DNA of 64,000 bases, taken from positions 1-64,000 of the forward strand of contig NZ_BAABHS010000041.1 of assembly GCF_039542225.1 (NCBI RefSeq), read 5' to 3'. Source of the stretch: Yinghuangia aomiensis. Its GTDB lineage: Bacteria > Actinomycetota > Actinomycetes > Streptomycetales > Streptomycetaceae. A model generated the notes under the pieces. It made no database searches and was not told the DNA's origin. It saw nothing but the letters and a program-made list of their open reading frames with translations. The first letter of the stretch is position 1; the number at the start of each line of letters is the position of its first letter. Shown here piece after piece: positions 35,205-45,207 of this stretch. The translations under genes and the position numbers were made by a program.

Positions 35205-36371
35205 ATGACCGACGCGCCGCCCGCGCTCTACGACCCCATTGCCCCGGATTTCCAGGATCGGCACGGGGCTGTCTACCAGGCACTGCGCGACGAGCACCCG
35301 GTGTACCGGGAACCCCGCACAGGCTTCTACGTGCTCTCCCGTCATGAGGACGTCTGGAATGCGTCCGCGGATTGGGCGACGTTCAGCTCGGTCACCGAGG
35401 AGGCCGGCTACCACAAGCCGATGATGGTGGACCTCGATCCGCCCGCGCACAGCCTGATCCGGCGCGTCGTCTCGCAGGCGTTCACGCCCCGCCGGGTCGC
35501 CGGGCTGGACGAGACGATCGTCGCCAAGGTGCACCGGCTCATCGCCGGGTTCGCCGACCGAGGCGAGTGCGACCTGATGGGGGAGTTCGCCGCGTTGCTG
35601 CCCAGCGACGTCGTCGGGGAGCTGCTCGGCGTCCCCGAGGACGCGCGACCGGGGCTGCGCGAGCACACCGAGGAGCTGATGCGGATGACCGTGCCGCACG
35701 ACGGCAAGGTGATCGCAGAGCGCGTCTACGCGGTCTTCGACGGACTCCTGGCTGAACGCCGACGCCGGCCCGCCGACGACATGATGAGCATGCTCGTCAG
35801 CGCGGAAGTCGAGGGCCGGCGTCTCACCCAGGATGAACTGCTGGGGTTCTGCTTCCTGCTGCTGGTCGGGGGCAACGACACCACGACCAACCTGATCGGC
35901 AACGGGATGCGTCTGTTGGACCTGCAACGCAACGTCCGCGGGGAACTGATCGCCGACCCGAGCCTCATCGACGCGGCCATCGAGGAGATCCTCCGGCTGG
36001 AGCCTCCTACCCTCACCTCCGGACGGCAGACCACCCGGGACGTCGAACTCCACGGCACGACCATCCCGGCCGGCTCCCGCGTCCAGCTCCTGTGGGGATC
36101 GGCGAACCGCGACGAGCGCGAGTACCCCGACCCCGAGCGGCTCGACATCCGCCGGCGGCCCCGGCACATGGCGTTCGGCCACGGCCCGCACTTCTGCCTC
36201 GGCGCGCCGCTCGCCCGCCTCGAAGCCCGCATTGCCTTCCGCGAACTCCTCCAGGCCATCCCGGACTACCGAGTCGTCGGCGACCCACCGCGGGTGCGCA
36301 GTTCCTGGGCCCGCGGGTTCACCGAGCTGCGCTTGGCTTTCACACCGCGGCGCGCTACGACGTCCGCCTGA
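35205..36371 (+). CDS. Cytochrome P450
   Basis: A 388-residue soluble bacterial P450. The oxygen-binding I-helix motif is LLLVGGNDTTTN near residue 225, the ExxR motif is EEILR near residue 263, and the heme-ligand loop is AFGHGPHFCLG with the cysteine near residue 331. Start ATG at 35205 follows GAGGGAG. No ferredoxin or reductase gene is adjacent, so electron partners are encoded elsewhere. It stands alone between an orphan binding protein and a convergent esterase. Substrate unknown; a role in hydroxylating the substrate of one of the catabolic islands is possible but unsupported. Confidence 0.95.
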   Translation: MTDAPPALYDPIAPDFQDRHGAVYQALRDEHPVYREPRTGFYVLSRHEDVWNASADWATFSSVTEEAGYHKPMMVDLDPPAHSLIRRVVSQAFTPRRVAGLDETIVAKVHRLIAGFADRGECDLMGEFAALLPSDVVGELLGVPEDARPGLREHTEELMRMTVPHDGKVIAERVYAVFDGLLAERRRRPADDMMSMLVSAEVEGRRLTQDELLGFCFLLLVGGNDTTTNLIGNGMRLLDLQRNVRGELIADPSLIDAAIEEILRLEPPTLTSGRQTTRDVELHGTTIPAGSRVQLLWGSANRDEREYPDPERLDIRRRPRHMAFGHGPHFCLGAPLARLEARIAFRELLQAIPDYRVVGDPPRVRSSWARGFTELRLAFTPRRATTSA

Positions 36372-36374
36372 ACG

Positions 36375-36413
36375 CCGGTTCCGGGCCCCGGGGTCGGCGG
36401 GGCCCGGCTCCGG
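36375..36413. terminator. Bidirectional terminator between P450 and esterase genes
   Basis: CCGGTTCCGGGCCCC (36375-36389) pairs with GGGGCCCGGCTCCGG (36399-36413) with an internal mismatch, nine-base loop, in the 57-bp gap between convergent genes. Confidence 0.75.
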
Positions 36414-36428
36414 CCGGATCGGCAAGGT

Positions 36429-37376
36429 TCACCGCACCTCGTCGAGCGATGCGGGGCCGCCGAGCAGAGCCGCGCCGTCCACGACGCGGCCCTCCGCGAC
36501 GCGGTTGACGAACGACGCCGCGCGCTCCGCGGCTTCGGTGGCCTCGGGCACGAAACCGGCGGCGAGCTGCCACGCGTGGGTCATCTGCGGCCAGACCTGC
36601 ATCTCGACGTGGACGCCCGCGCGGGCCGCGCGTGCCGCCAGTTCGAGCGAGTCGTCGAGGAGCCGCTCCGCGCTGGAGGCTTGGATGAACAGCGGCGGAA
36701 GCCCCCGGAGATCGGCCAGGACGGGGGACACCAGCGGGTCGTCGGCTCGCTGTCCCTTGAGGTAGAGCGTGCTCATGGAGTCGTCCGCATCCCCGAGCAC
36801 CGGGTCCGTTTCCGCCCGCTCCAGCCAACTCCCCGAGATGTAGCGTTCCTTGCGCTGGTCGAAGACGCCGGCGTAGAGCACTCCGGCGACAGCCCGCTCG
36901 TCGCCTGCACCCGCGCGCCTGAGCAGCACCCCCATGGCGAGGTTGGCCCCGGCCGACTCACCAGCCACGACGACGCGAGGCGCGAGCGTCGCCGCGTAAG
37001 CGAAGGCCGCTTCGCAGTCGTCGAGTGCGGCCGGGTAGGGGTTCTCCGGGGCCAGGCGATACTCCGGAAGGACAACCCGCGCACCGGTACCGAGAGCAAG
37101 ATGCGCGCCGAGCGCGCGGCAGATGCCCGCCGTCCCCGAGGTGAAACCGCCGCCGTGGATGTACAGGATCACCAGGTCGTCGCGCGGGTTGTCGGGTGTC
37201 ATGAGGTAGGAGCCGTCCCGCAGCGCCGTGGCCGGCTCGTCGCGCACACCGGGCAGGGGGCGGTATGTCGCCGCCTGTTCCGCGGTGGCACGGCGCTCGG
37301 ATTCGCGGTCGAGGGGGGGATTCGCCTTCCCCGCCCGGATGATGCCTTCCATGAGCGTGAACGCGTTGCTGGGCAT
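36429..37376 (-). CDS. Alpha/beta hydrolase, hormone-sensitive-lipase type
   Basis: A 315-residue esterase. Oxyanion-hole motif YIHGGGF near residue 75, EYRLAPENPYPAAL near residue 108, nucleophile motif GESAGANLAMG near residue 140, and a C-terminal Asp/His pair ending in TSAERLLDD and MTHAWQL. The start ATG at 37376 has GAGGAGG four bases upstream; the open frame to 37409 is ignored. It diverges from a TetR gene over 56 bp, so that regulator is the likely controller. Confidence 0.9.
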   Translation of the reverse strand: MPSNAFTLMEGIIRAGKANPPLDRESERRATAEQAATYRPLPGVRDEPATALRDGSYLMTPDNPRDDLVILYIHGGGFTSGTAGICRALGAHLALGTGARVVLPEYRLAPENPYPAALDDCEAAFAYAATLAPRVVVAGESAGANLAMGVLLRRAGAGDERAVAGVLYAGVFDQRKERYISGSWLERAETDPVLGDADDSMSTLYLKGQRADDPLVSPVLADLRGLPPLFIQASSAERLLDDSLELAARAARAGVHVEMQVWPQMTHAWQLAAGFVPEATEAAERAASFVNRVAEGRVVDGAALLGGPASLDEVR

Positions 37377-37432
37377 CGTTCCTCCTCGGCGACCGGGCGA
37401 GGCCGGCATGCGATGTTGGGTACGTTCGTCGG

Positions 37433-38044
37433 GTGACAGGTGACAAGCAGGCGGTCGGCGGCCGTAAGACGCAGAAGCCGTATCCCAAGGGCGTGGCTCG
37501 TCGTGCGCAGATCCTCGAGACCGCGCTCGAGGTCTTCGCCTCCGAGGGGGACCGGAAGGCCTCGCTGCGGGCGATCGCCGAGCGGGTCGGGCTCACCGAC
37601 ACCGGAGTGCTGCACTACTTCGGCTCTCGGGAAGAGCTGTTCCTCGCCGTCATCGACGAGCGGGACCAGGAGTCGACCGCGGCCGCGGAGGGGGCCGCGG
37701 ACTCGCTGGAGGCGATCGTCCGCACGGTGCGGCACAACATGGGCGTCCCCGGCCTGGTGCGGCTGTATGTGGCGATGACCGCGGCCGCCCCCGAGCCCGG
37801 ACATCCGGCGGGACCGTACTTCGCCCGCCGCTACGAGCAGCTGCGGGCCGCGATCCGCACCGGCGTGGCGGTGATGCAGGAGAACGGCCAGGCCCGGGAC
37901 GACATCGACGCCGCGGTTCTGGCGCAATTGCTCGTGGCGGCGGTGGACGGTGTCCAGCTGCAGTGGTTGATCGATCCGTCCGTCGACATGGCCGAAGTGG
38001 TTGGCGCGCTGGTCACGATGATCACCGGTTCTCCGGAGCGCTGA
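37433..38044 (+). CDS. TetR-family transcriptional regulator
   Basis: A 203-residue TetR regulator with the helix-turn-helix at about residues 25-65 (ASLRAIAERVGLTDTGVLHYFGSREELF). A helical ligand domain with AAVDGVQLQWLIDPSVDM near the end resembles regulators of solvent and antibiotic efflux. GTG start at 37433. It lies between an esterase gene (divergent) and an MFS gene (convergent, 42-bp gap). Confidence 0.9.
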   Translation: MTGDKQAVGGRKTQKPYPKGVARRAQILETALEVFASEGDRKASLRAIAERVGLTDTGVLHYFGSREELFLAVIDERDQESTAAAEGAADSLEAIVRTVRHNMGVPGLVRLYVAMTAAAPEPGHPAGPYFARRYEQLRAAIRTGVAVMQENGQARDDIDAAVLAQLLVAAVDGVQLQWLIDPSVDMAEVVGALVTMITGSPER

Positions 38045-38086
38045 CGGGCCGGGACCAGGGCATCGGCCTCGGTCCCGGCCGGTTGT

Positions 38087-39580
38087 TCAGCGAGGGGTTG
38101 CGACCGGGCTGTCGGCGGCGGCCGCGGCGGCGTTGCGCACCTTGGGGATGAAGAGGGCCAGGAGGAGGGCGGCTGCCAGCATCGCGGCGGCGGCCGTGTA
38201 GGCGGCCTTGTAGCCGCCGTCGGTGTAGAGCGAGGTGCCCTGGACGACGTTGGCGCGGTCGTTGAGGACCGAGAAGATGACTTGGGTGGAGATCGCGCTC
38301 AGCACTCCGCCGATCAGGCTGTTGACACCGTTGACGGTGGCCTGGTCCTCGGCACGCACGGCTTCGACGATGAGGACCGGTCCAGATGCGATGACCAGGC
38401 CCATCCCGACCGCGAACAGCGGTCCGAACACGATGAACTGCCACTTCTCGTAGTGGTAGCTGTGGGTCACCAGCAGCCCCACGATCGCCACAGCCAGTCC
38501 CGTCACCAGCGTGATCTTCGCGCTCCACCGGTTGGCGATCCAGCCGACGCCGAAGCCGCAGAGCAGCAGCAGGATGCTGGAGTGGACGCCGAGCGCCGCA
38601 TTCTCCGTCGCGGTGTAGCCGAGGCCGTCGGACATGCCGGGAATCTTCGGGTAGAGCGCCAGGAGCTGGTTGATCGTGCCGGCGGAGAAGAGCACGCCGG
38701 CCCCGGCGCCACTTGCGAGCAGGATCATGAGCAGTCGGCGGTCCGCCAGCAGGCGCACGGGGAGCAAGGGGTGCGCGACCCGGCGCTCCACGACCACGAA
38801 AGCGAGGAACGCGACCACGCCTCCGGCCAGGTACGCCAGGGTGCGCCCGTCCGCCCAGCCCCACTCGCTGCCCTTGCCGATGCCGTAGACCAGCGCGGTG
38901 GCGCTGCCGCCGAGCAGCAGGCCGCCGATCCAGTCGAACGAGGTGCGGGCGCCGCGCAGCGGGCTCTCCGGCACGAAGACGACGAGAAGGACCAGGGCGA
39001 CGAAGCTGTTGACGGCGAGGAACCACAGGACGCCGCGGAACCCGTGGTTGTCCTGGAGCCAGCCGGACAGCCACGGCCCGGCGAGCGCGGTGAGGCCGGT
39101 GCTGGTCGCCACCACACCGGTGGCGGTGCCCACCCATTTCGCGGGGAACACATCACGCACGATCGAGTACGTCAAGGCGGTCACGACCGCATAGATCCCG
39201 ACGAGGAAGCGCGCCGACAGCATGAGCCCCCAGCTTGGGGCCAGCGCGCAGAGGGTCTCGCCGACCACGCCGATCACCGACGCGACGACCATCACCCGCT
39301 TCTTGCCGAACATGTCGGCGGCCTTGATCAGGAAGGGCACGCTCATCGTGGACACCAGGGTCGTGATCAGCGTGAACCAGGCGATCTGCGTGGTGTGGAA
39401 ATGCTGCGCGATCAAGCCCTGCGCGTTGCCCAGCAGCAGCCCGGACATCGACAGCACGACAGTCGGCCAGGCCAAGGCGACCATCAGGACGATGTAGTAC
39501 GCCTTGGGGTGCTCCGTCTGACCGCGGGGCGCGGCGCCGGGCGGGTCGGTGTGGTCCAGCGGAGGGGCGGTCGTGCTCAT
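38087..39580 (-). CDS. MFS transporter, DHA2-like (14 transmembrane segments)
   Basis: A 497-residue membrane protein with about 14 hydrophobic segments by eye. The MFS loop motif appears as KAADMFGKKRVMV near residue 85, and motif C is seen in the GTATGVVATSTGLTALAGPWLSGW segment near residue 150, typical of proton-coupled antiporters. The start ATG at 39580 has GGAGACC upstream. A LacI-type TGAATCGTTTCA operator lies 80 bp upstream, so expression is probably tied to the sugar regulon; it might then be a sugar or glycoside transporter rather than a drug exporter (inference). Confidence 0.88.
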   Translation of the reverse strand: MSTTAPPLDHTDPPGAAPRGQTEHPKAYYIVLMVALAWPTVVLSMSGLLLGNAQGLIAQHFHTTQIAWFTLITTLVSTMSVPFLIKAADMFGKKRVMVVASVIGVVGETLCALAPSWGLMLSARFLVGIYAVVTALTYSIVRDVFPAKWVGTATGVVATSTGLTALAGPWLSGWLQDNHGFRGVLWFLAVNSFVALVLLVVFVPESPLRGARTSFDWIGGLLLGGSATALVYGIGKGSEWGWADGRTLAYLAGGVVAFLAFVVVERRVAHPLLPVRLLADRRLLMILLASGAGAGVLFSAGTINQLLALYPKIPGMSDGLGYTATENAALGVHSSILLLLCGFGVGWIANRWSAKITLVTGLAVAIVGLLVTHSYHYEKWQFIVFGPLFAVGMGLVIASGPVLIVEAVRAEDQATVNGVNSLIGGVLSAISTQVIFSVLNDRANVVQGTSLYTDGGYKAAYTAAAAMLAAALLLALFIPKVRNAAAAAADSPVATPR

Positions 39581-39659
39581 AACAGGTCTCCAAGACATTA
39601 CCGGCATTCCCGGGCGTTCGGGAAGCCTGCCGCGGACCTTGCGGCGGGGGATCGGGCTA

Positions 39660-39671
39660 TGAATCGTTTCA
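39660..39671. promoter_or_regulatory. LacI-type operator, TGAAWCGWTTCA family (site 4)
   Basis: TGAATCGTTTCA (flanked A...T), 80 bp before the MFS start. Confidence 0.65.
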
Positions 39672-40029
39672 TAGGGAATGTCACTCGGCGCCTTGTCGAA
39701 GGCGGGTGTGGGGCGAGCCTAGAAGTTAAAACCGAGGGGCGCCAGGTTTCGTGCGCATGAACTTTTGTCACGATCCGATGGAGGCGTCCTCTGGCGGCTT
39801 CTGTGGCCTATTCGTGCCGAGGTGGGCTGCATGGCCTGGGGTGACACCGCGTGCTCTTTTGTGTACGGCGAACGCTGTTTTGCCGGCTGCCGAGCCGGAT
39901 CGATCTGCGCCCCGCTCCGAAGGTCGCTTGCGGGCGAGGTGGCCTGGCGCGTCGGGCGATGGCAGCGTCCGCCCCGCCGTAGCCACAAAACATTGCGCGA
40001 CTCTGTTTCCTTGGCTAGCGTCGCGTGCT

Positions 40030-40041
40030 CGAAACGTTTCA
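40030..40041. promoter_or_regulatory. LacI-type operator, TGAAWCGWTTCA family (site 5, one mismatch)
   Basis: CGAAACGTTTCA, 103 bp before the GH78 start. The inner ten bases GAAACGTTTC are perfectly palindromic. Confidence 0.6.
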
Positions 40042-40143
40042 ATGATGGTTTGGGCGCGTCCGATGCCGCCACGTTGAGTGGACTAACGGAGCGATCCTTC
40101 GTCCCGTCTCGTCCGATAGAGGACACTCGAATCCAGGAGCACC

Positions 40144-42798
40144 ATGAACGCCCCCGACCGTCTACGCGTTGAACACCTCGAAGCGCCGTTGGGCCTCCAC
40201 ATGCGGCGGCCGCGGCTGTCATGGCGGCTCCCTGAGGGCGCGAAGCGGCAAGTTGCCTACGCCGTACGGACCGATGCCTGGGAGTCGGAACGCGTCGAGT
40301 CGGATTCATCGGTTCTCGTCGGATACGAGGGGCCCGAGATCGGATCCGGGCAGCGCGTCTCGTGGCAGGTCAAGGTCTGGACGGACCTGGGGGAGAGCGC
40401 CTGGTCGGAGCCGTCCTCGTGGGAGACGGGGCTCCTGGACGCCGGGGATTGGACAGCCCGGTGGATCGAGCCCGACGAACCGGACCCGCGGCCCGAGGCC
40501 GGACACCGGCCCGCGTACCACCTGCGCCGGGACTTCACTCTGCCGGCGGGCGTCCGCCGGGCCCGCCTGTACGCCACCGCGCACGGCATCTACGAGGCGT
40601 TCCTCAACGGCCGCCGTGTCGGTGACCTGGAGTTGACGCCCGGGTACACGGCCTACCGCGACATCCTGCACGTGCAGACCTACGACGTGACCGACCTTCT
40701 CCGCGAAGGCTCGAACGCGATCGGTGCCCTGGTGTCGGACGGCTGGTTCCGGGGCCGCACGGGAGCCATGCGCCTCGCCGACAGCTTCGGCGAACGCACG
40801 GCGTTCCTGGCTCAGTTGCATGTGGAAGGCGAGGACGCGTCGGTCTTCGTGCTGGGTACCGACGGGACGTGGCGCACGGCGCCCGGCGAGATCACCGCGG
40901 CCGACCTCATGGACGGAGAAAGCCACGACCTCCGCCGGGCCCGGCCTGGCTGGTCGTCGCCCGGCTTCGACGACGGATCGTGGGCGAAGGCGAGCGAGGG
41001 GCACGGGGGCCTGTACGCCGACTTCACCCGCCTCACGGCGTCGCCGGCACCGCCGGTCCGACGGATCGAGGAGATCCGGCCGGAATCCGTCGCCGCACTG
41101 CCCTCCGGGGCGCAGATCATCGACTTGGGACAGAACATCAACGGCTGGGTCCGGGCGCGCGTGCGACAGGGCGAGACGCTCGCCCTCAGCCACGCAGAAG
41201 CACTCACCGCGGACGGGGACGCGGATATGGAGGCCTTCCGCGGCGTCGAGTTCCAGACCGGCGCGCCGTTGCCCGCCGGGCAGCTCGACCGCGTCATCGG
41301 CTCGGACACCGCGGACGGCGTCTTCGAACCCCGCCACACCACCCACGGCTTCCAATACGTCCGCGTCGAAGGCGCAAGCTGCCCGCTGGGAATCGCGGAC
41401 GTCACCGGCGTGGTCGTGCACAGCGACCTGCGGCGGACCGGTACCTTCCGCTGCGCCGAGGGGCGGATCAACCGGCTCCACGAGATCGCGGAGTGGAGCT
41501 TCCGCGGCAACGCGTGCGACATCCCCACCGACTGCCCGCAGCGGGAGCGCGCGGGCTGGACCGGCGACTGGATGCTGTACGTCCCGACGGCGGCGTTCCT
41601 GTACGACGTCGCGGGCTTCTCGGTGAAGTGGCTGCGCGACTTGGCCGTCGACCAGTGGGACAACGGCTGCCTGACGAACTTCGCCCCGGACCCGGGCGGC
41701 AAGGCCGTCCAGCACCTGCCCGCGGAACTGCTCGACCAGTTCGCCGGGTCGTCCGGGTGGGGCGACGCGTCGGTGATCGTGCCGTGGGAGCTGTACCGCG
41801 TCTACGGCGACCCGGACATCCTTCACGAGTTCCGGCCCATGATGGTGCGCTGGGTCGAGTTCGCCGCCGAACGCGCGCGGACCCGCCGCCACCCGGACCG
41901 CGTCGCCGCGCGCCCGGAGCCCGCCGCCCACGAGGAGTTCCTGTGGGATGCGGGCTTCCACTGGGGCGAGTGGTGCGAACCCGGCGCCGACCCTAATGCG
42001 TTCCGCACCGCCGACCAGGGCGCGGTCGCGACCGCCTACCTGCACCGCTCCGCCGCGTTGCTCGCCCGGATCTCCGAGCTGACCGGCCACGCCGACGACG
42101 CAGAACGCTTCGCCCGGCTTGCCGAGAACGCGCTGCGGGCCTGGCGTGCCGAATACCTGGCTCCCGACGGGAGGATGAACCCCGACACGCAGGCCACGTA
42201 CGTCCGCGCCCTGGCGTTCGGCCTCGTCCCCGACGAACTCCGCGATGCCGCGGCTGCCCGGCTGGTCGCCCTGATCCGCAACGCCGGAACCCACGTCAGC
42301 ACGGGCTTCCTGGCGACTCCCTATCTGCTGCCGGTACTTGCGGACACCGGGTATCTCGACGTCGCCTACGAGCTGCTGTTCCAGGACACCGAACCGTCGT
42401 GGCTCACGATGATCGACCGCGGCGCCACCACGATTTGGGAGGAATGGCACGGCATCGACGCCGAGGGCAAGGCCCACGCCTCGCTCAACCACTACAGCAA
42501 GGGCGCGGTCATCTCGTTCCTCCACACGCACGTGGCCGGCATCCGGTCGCCGGCGGAGCCCGGGCCGGATTCTGCGGGGTACAGGCGTTTCGTGATCGAA
42601 CCCCGCCCCGGAGGCGGCCTCGACTGCGCCGAAGCGCAGTTCGAATCACCATATGGGCCGATCGCCTCGGCGTGGCGTATCGAGGCTGGCGGCGCCTTCG
42701 TCCTCGACGTCACGATCCCGCCGGGCACAGAAGCCGAGATTCGCCTCCCGGATGGACGCAGGCTGACCCCGGGGCCGGGGAGCCACACCTTCCGATGA
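40144..42798 (+). CDS. Alpha-L-rhamnosidase (GH78)
   Basis: An 884-residue GH78 enzyme, intact and cytoplasmic. It opens with the fibronectin-like N domain (LRVEHLEAPLGLHMRRPRLSW), then the Bac_rhamnosid_N region (GIYEAFLNGRRVGDLELTPGYTAY near residue 145), LGQNINGWVR near residue 330, the catalytic barrel with CPQRERAGWTGDWM near residue 465 and TTIWEEWHG near residue 762, and the C-terminal beta domain. Start ATG at 40144 has AGGAG upstream. It is clearly closer to the broken copy at 58402-60798 (shared wording around ERAGxTGDW, GFHWGEW, LLSTPYLLPVLADTG) than to the GH78 at 18920. It may be the functional survivor of the pair. Controlled by a LacI-type site. Confidence 0.95.
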   Translation: MNAPDRLRVEHLEAPLGLHMRRPRLSWRLPEGAKRQVAYAVRTDAWESERVESDSSVLVGYEGPEIGSGQRVSWQVKVWTDLGESAWSEPSSWETGLLDAGDWTARWIEPDEPDPRPEAGHRPAYHLRRDFTLPAGVRRARLYATAHGIYEAFLNGRRVGDLELTPGYTAYRDILHVQTYDVTDLLREGSNAIGALVSDGWFRGRTGAMRLADSFGERTAFLAQLHVEGEDASVFVLGTDGTWRTAPGEITAADLMDGESHDLRRARPGWSSPGFDDGSWAKASEGHGGLYADFTRLTASPAPPVRRIEEIRPESVAALPSGAQIIDLGQNINGWVRARVRQGETLALSHAEALTADGDADMEAFRGVEFQTGAPLPAGQLDRVIGSDTADGVFEPRHTTHGFQYVRVEGASCPLGIADVTGVVVHSDLRRTGTFRCAEGRINRLHEIAEWSFRGNACDIPTDCPQRERAGWTGDWMLYVPTAAFLYDVAGFSVKWLRDLAVDQWDNGCLTNFAPDPGGKAVQHLPAELLDQFAGSSGWGDASVIVPWELYRVYGDPDILHEFRPMMVRWVEFAAERARTRRHPDRVAARPEPAAHEEFLWDAGFHWGEWCEPGADPNAFRTADQGAVATAYLHRSAALLARISELTGHADDAERFARLAENALRAWRAEYLAPDGRMNPDTQATYVRALAFGLVPDELRDAAAARLVALIRNAGTHVSTGFLATPYLLPVLADTGYLDVAYELLFQDTEPSWLTMIDRGATTIWEEWHGIDAEGKAHASLNHYSKGAVISFLHTHVAGIRSPAEPGPDSAGYRRFVIEPRPGGGLDCAEAQFESPYGPIASAWRIEAGGAFVLDVTIPPGTEAEIRLPDGRRLTPGPGSHTFR

Positions 42799-42842
42799 AG
42801 TCGGTCGCCGTCGGCGCCTCGTCGGATTTCGGAGCCTTCGGG

Positions 42843-44969
42843 TCAGCCCGTGAGACCGGACCACGCCGTGGCGCCGGCAACCTTCGTGTCGTTGGTGATG
42901 GCTTGTTCGGCCCAGATCGTCTTGCCGGTCTGCTGGTAGCGGCTGCCCCAGCGATGGGTGAGCTGGGCGACAAGGAACAGCCCGCGGCCGCCCTCGTCGG
43001 TGCTGCGGGCCCGGCGCAGCCGCGGTTGCGTGTTGCTCAGGTCCGAGACCTCGCAGACCAGCACATCGCCACGGATCAGCCGCACGACGATGGGTCCTCG
43101 GCCGCCGTAGCGGAAGGCGTTGGTGACCAGTTCGCTGACGACGAGTTCGGTGGTGAAGGCGAGGTCGTCCAGGCCCCACGTGGTCAGCTGCCGCAGGGCG
43201 AATTCGCGGGCTTGCTTGACGCAGGTCGGATCGGACGGGAGGTCCCATGTGACGACGTCTTCCGCCGGGAGGGGGTGTACGCGTGCGAGGAGCAGCGTGG
43301 TGTCGTCGTCATGAGAAGCGCCGCCCATGGCATCGAGGAGGTTGCGTCCCGGCCCTTCGAGTTCGCGGTGGGTGACATCGGTCTTGTCGATGTTCTCGAG
43401 GAGTTTTCGCATGCCGCGGTCGAGGTCGTGATCGGGGCCGGTGACCAGGCCATCGCTGTACAGCACCAGGACGCTGCCGGGGGTCAAGGCGACGTCGGCT
43501 GTTTCGAAGGGCATGCCGCCGACGCCCAGGGGTGGGCCGGGGTCCACGTCGATGAATCGGGAGCGGCCGTCCGCGTCGACGACGGCCGGTGGTGGGTGGC
43601 CGGCCGAGGCGATGCGGCAGTGACCGGAGGCGGGGTCGTACTCGGCGTACAAGCAGGTGGCTCCGGTGATGCTCGCTGTGGCGTCGGGGTCGCCGGGAAG
43701 GCGTTGCACGAGGTCATCGACGTGGGTGAGGAGTTCGTCTGGCGGCAGGTCGAGGTCGGCGAGGGCTTGAACGGCGGTGCGCAGTCGGCCCATGGTGCCG
43801 CTGGCGGCAAGGCCGTGGCCGACCACGTCGCCGATGACCAAGGCCACACGGAGGGAAGACAGCGGGATGACGTCGTACCAATCGCCGCCGATTCCGGCTG
43901 CGGTGGCGGTCGGCAGGTACGCGCCGAACGTCTCGGCGGCGGGTGTCCTGGTGCCCGCGCCGGCCAAGAGGCTGTGCTGCAGAGCCAGCGCGGTGCGGCG
44001 TTCGCGGGTGTAGCGGCGGGCATTGTCGACGCTGAGCGCGGCACGGGAACCGACCTCCTCCAAGAGCCGGGCGTCGTCCTCGTTGAACGACTCGGCGCGT
44101 TCGGTACGCCACAGCTGTACCGCGCCGAGGAGATGTCCGCGTGCGAACAACGGCACCGCAAGAAGGCTGTGCCCGCCCTTGGGCAGCAGTCGCCGAAGCA
44201 GCTCCGGACCGTCGTCGGGTACGGCGTCCACTTTGGGCGACAACAGTGTCGCGCCCCGCTCCAACGTCAGGGCTTCCGGGCTCTCGGGCGGAACCTCCGC
44301 ACGCTCTCCGACCGGGATGAGATCGGCAGGCCACGATGTCCCGATATGCGCCACCGCCGCCCGGACCGAGGGGGTGTAACCAGTTGCCGGATCCCGTACG
44401 GGTTCCTCACCGGCAAGGACGGCTTCGGCGAGGTCTACGGCAGCGAGGTCGGCCCATCATGGGAGGACAAGGTCGGCGAGCTGTTGTGCGGTCTTCGTGA
44501 CATTCAACGACGCACCGATGGCGGTCGACGCTTCGTGGAGGAGGGCGCTCCGGGTTGCGGCGTGGGCCTCCTCGGTAACGTCGTTGAGGGTCACCAGCAG
44601 GCCCAGCGCGGTTCCGCCGCGGGGCGGGACCCGGAACAAGGCGACTCGAAGCAGCAACAGGCCGCCGTTCGGCTCGCGGGCGGCGAACGGCTGTCGGCCG
44701 ATGATCGGGGTGTCGGCTGCCAGCGCTTGGCGTAGCAGCGGTATCGCGGCCTCCAGCCCGAAGGTGGTGAAGACTGTCTCGGCGCTGTCCCCCGAGCGGA
44801 CCGAGGTATGTTGAAACAGTTCCGCCGTGGTGTTGGCGGCGATCACACGCAGGTCGGCGTCGAATACCACCAACCCTATCGATTCTTGGGAGAAGACGGC
44901 CGCGGCCAAAGCCTCGGCCCACTCCGGGGGCAAGCCAAGCCCGGCGACGACTCGGTTCTGTCCATTCAC
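42843..44969 (-). pseudogene. PAS-GAF-PP2C (SpoIIE)-HATPase signalling protein interrupted by one in-frame TGA
   Basis: Two open frames on the minus strand, 44969-44457 and 44354-42843, lie in the same frame. Between them a single TGA (44457-44459) is followed without a break by residues that continue the domain (WADLAAVDLAEAVLAGEEP), so the full gene would encode about 708 residues. Domains in order: PAS (residues about 15-135), GAF (about 190-320), PP2C phosphatase with GGDWYDV, VIGDVVGHGLA and LYSDGLV (about 335-555), and an anti-sigma-type HATPase with ELVVSELVTNAFRYG (about 575-700). In relatives the stop position is an Arg, so CGA to TGA is the simple explanation. A downstream GTG at 44354 could still give a PP2C-ATPase protein. 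Sequencing error is possible. Confidence 0.8.
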
Positions 44970-45109
44970 GCTGAGACCGCCTTCAAGACCCCCGCGGGAA
45001 ACCTTTCGGCGGTTCCCAGTATCGGTTCTTTCCGGACCGGCCTGCAGGTCGAGCCTGGTCGCAAGCGGATCGACTGGCCCGGACTCCGTCAGCCGGGTTC
45101 GCGGACGGG

Positions 45110-45142
45110 GTGCCCGCGCGCCGAGGTGCAGCGCGCGGGCAC
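45110..45142 (-). terminator. Terminator hairpin after the binding-protein gene
   Basis: GTGCCCGCGCGC (45110-45121) pairs perfectly with GCGCGCGGGCAC (45131-45142), nine-base loop, 66 bp past the stop of the minus-strand binding-protein gene. Confidence 0.75.
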
Positions 45143-45207
45143 TAGCGAGTGCAGGTTCGGGCCCATCAGCTCGGCGAAGGCACGACCCCGCATCCGGTCT
45201 TCATCGG

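Larger units (their letters stand above)
39581..40143. other. 563-bp divergent intergenic region (MFS / GH78)
   Basis: No gene seen. It holds two LacI-type operators, one near each gene (39660 and 40030). The middle has short open frames on both strands with no ribosome site, and slightly more A/T than the flanking genes. Confidence 0.65.

Noticed and set aside
39751..40077. Short open frames in the MFS/GH78 gap
   Set aside because: No ribosome sites, no recognisable motifs, and they overlap likely operator and promoter sequence.
44457..44459. TGA read as selenocysteine
   Set aside because: The protein family has no selenoproteins and the aligned residue is Arg; no obvious SECIS-like stem follows. 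A nonsense change or sequencing error is simpler.
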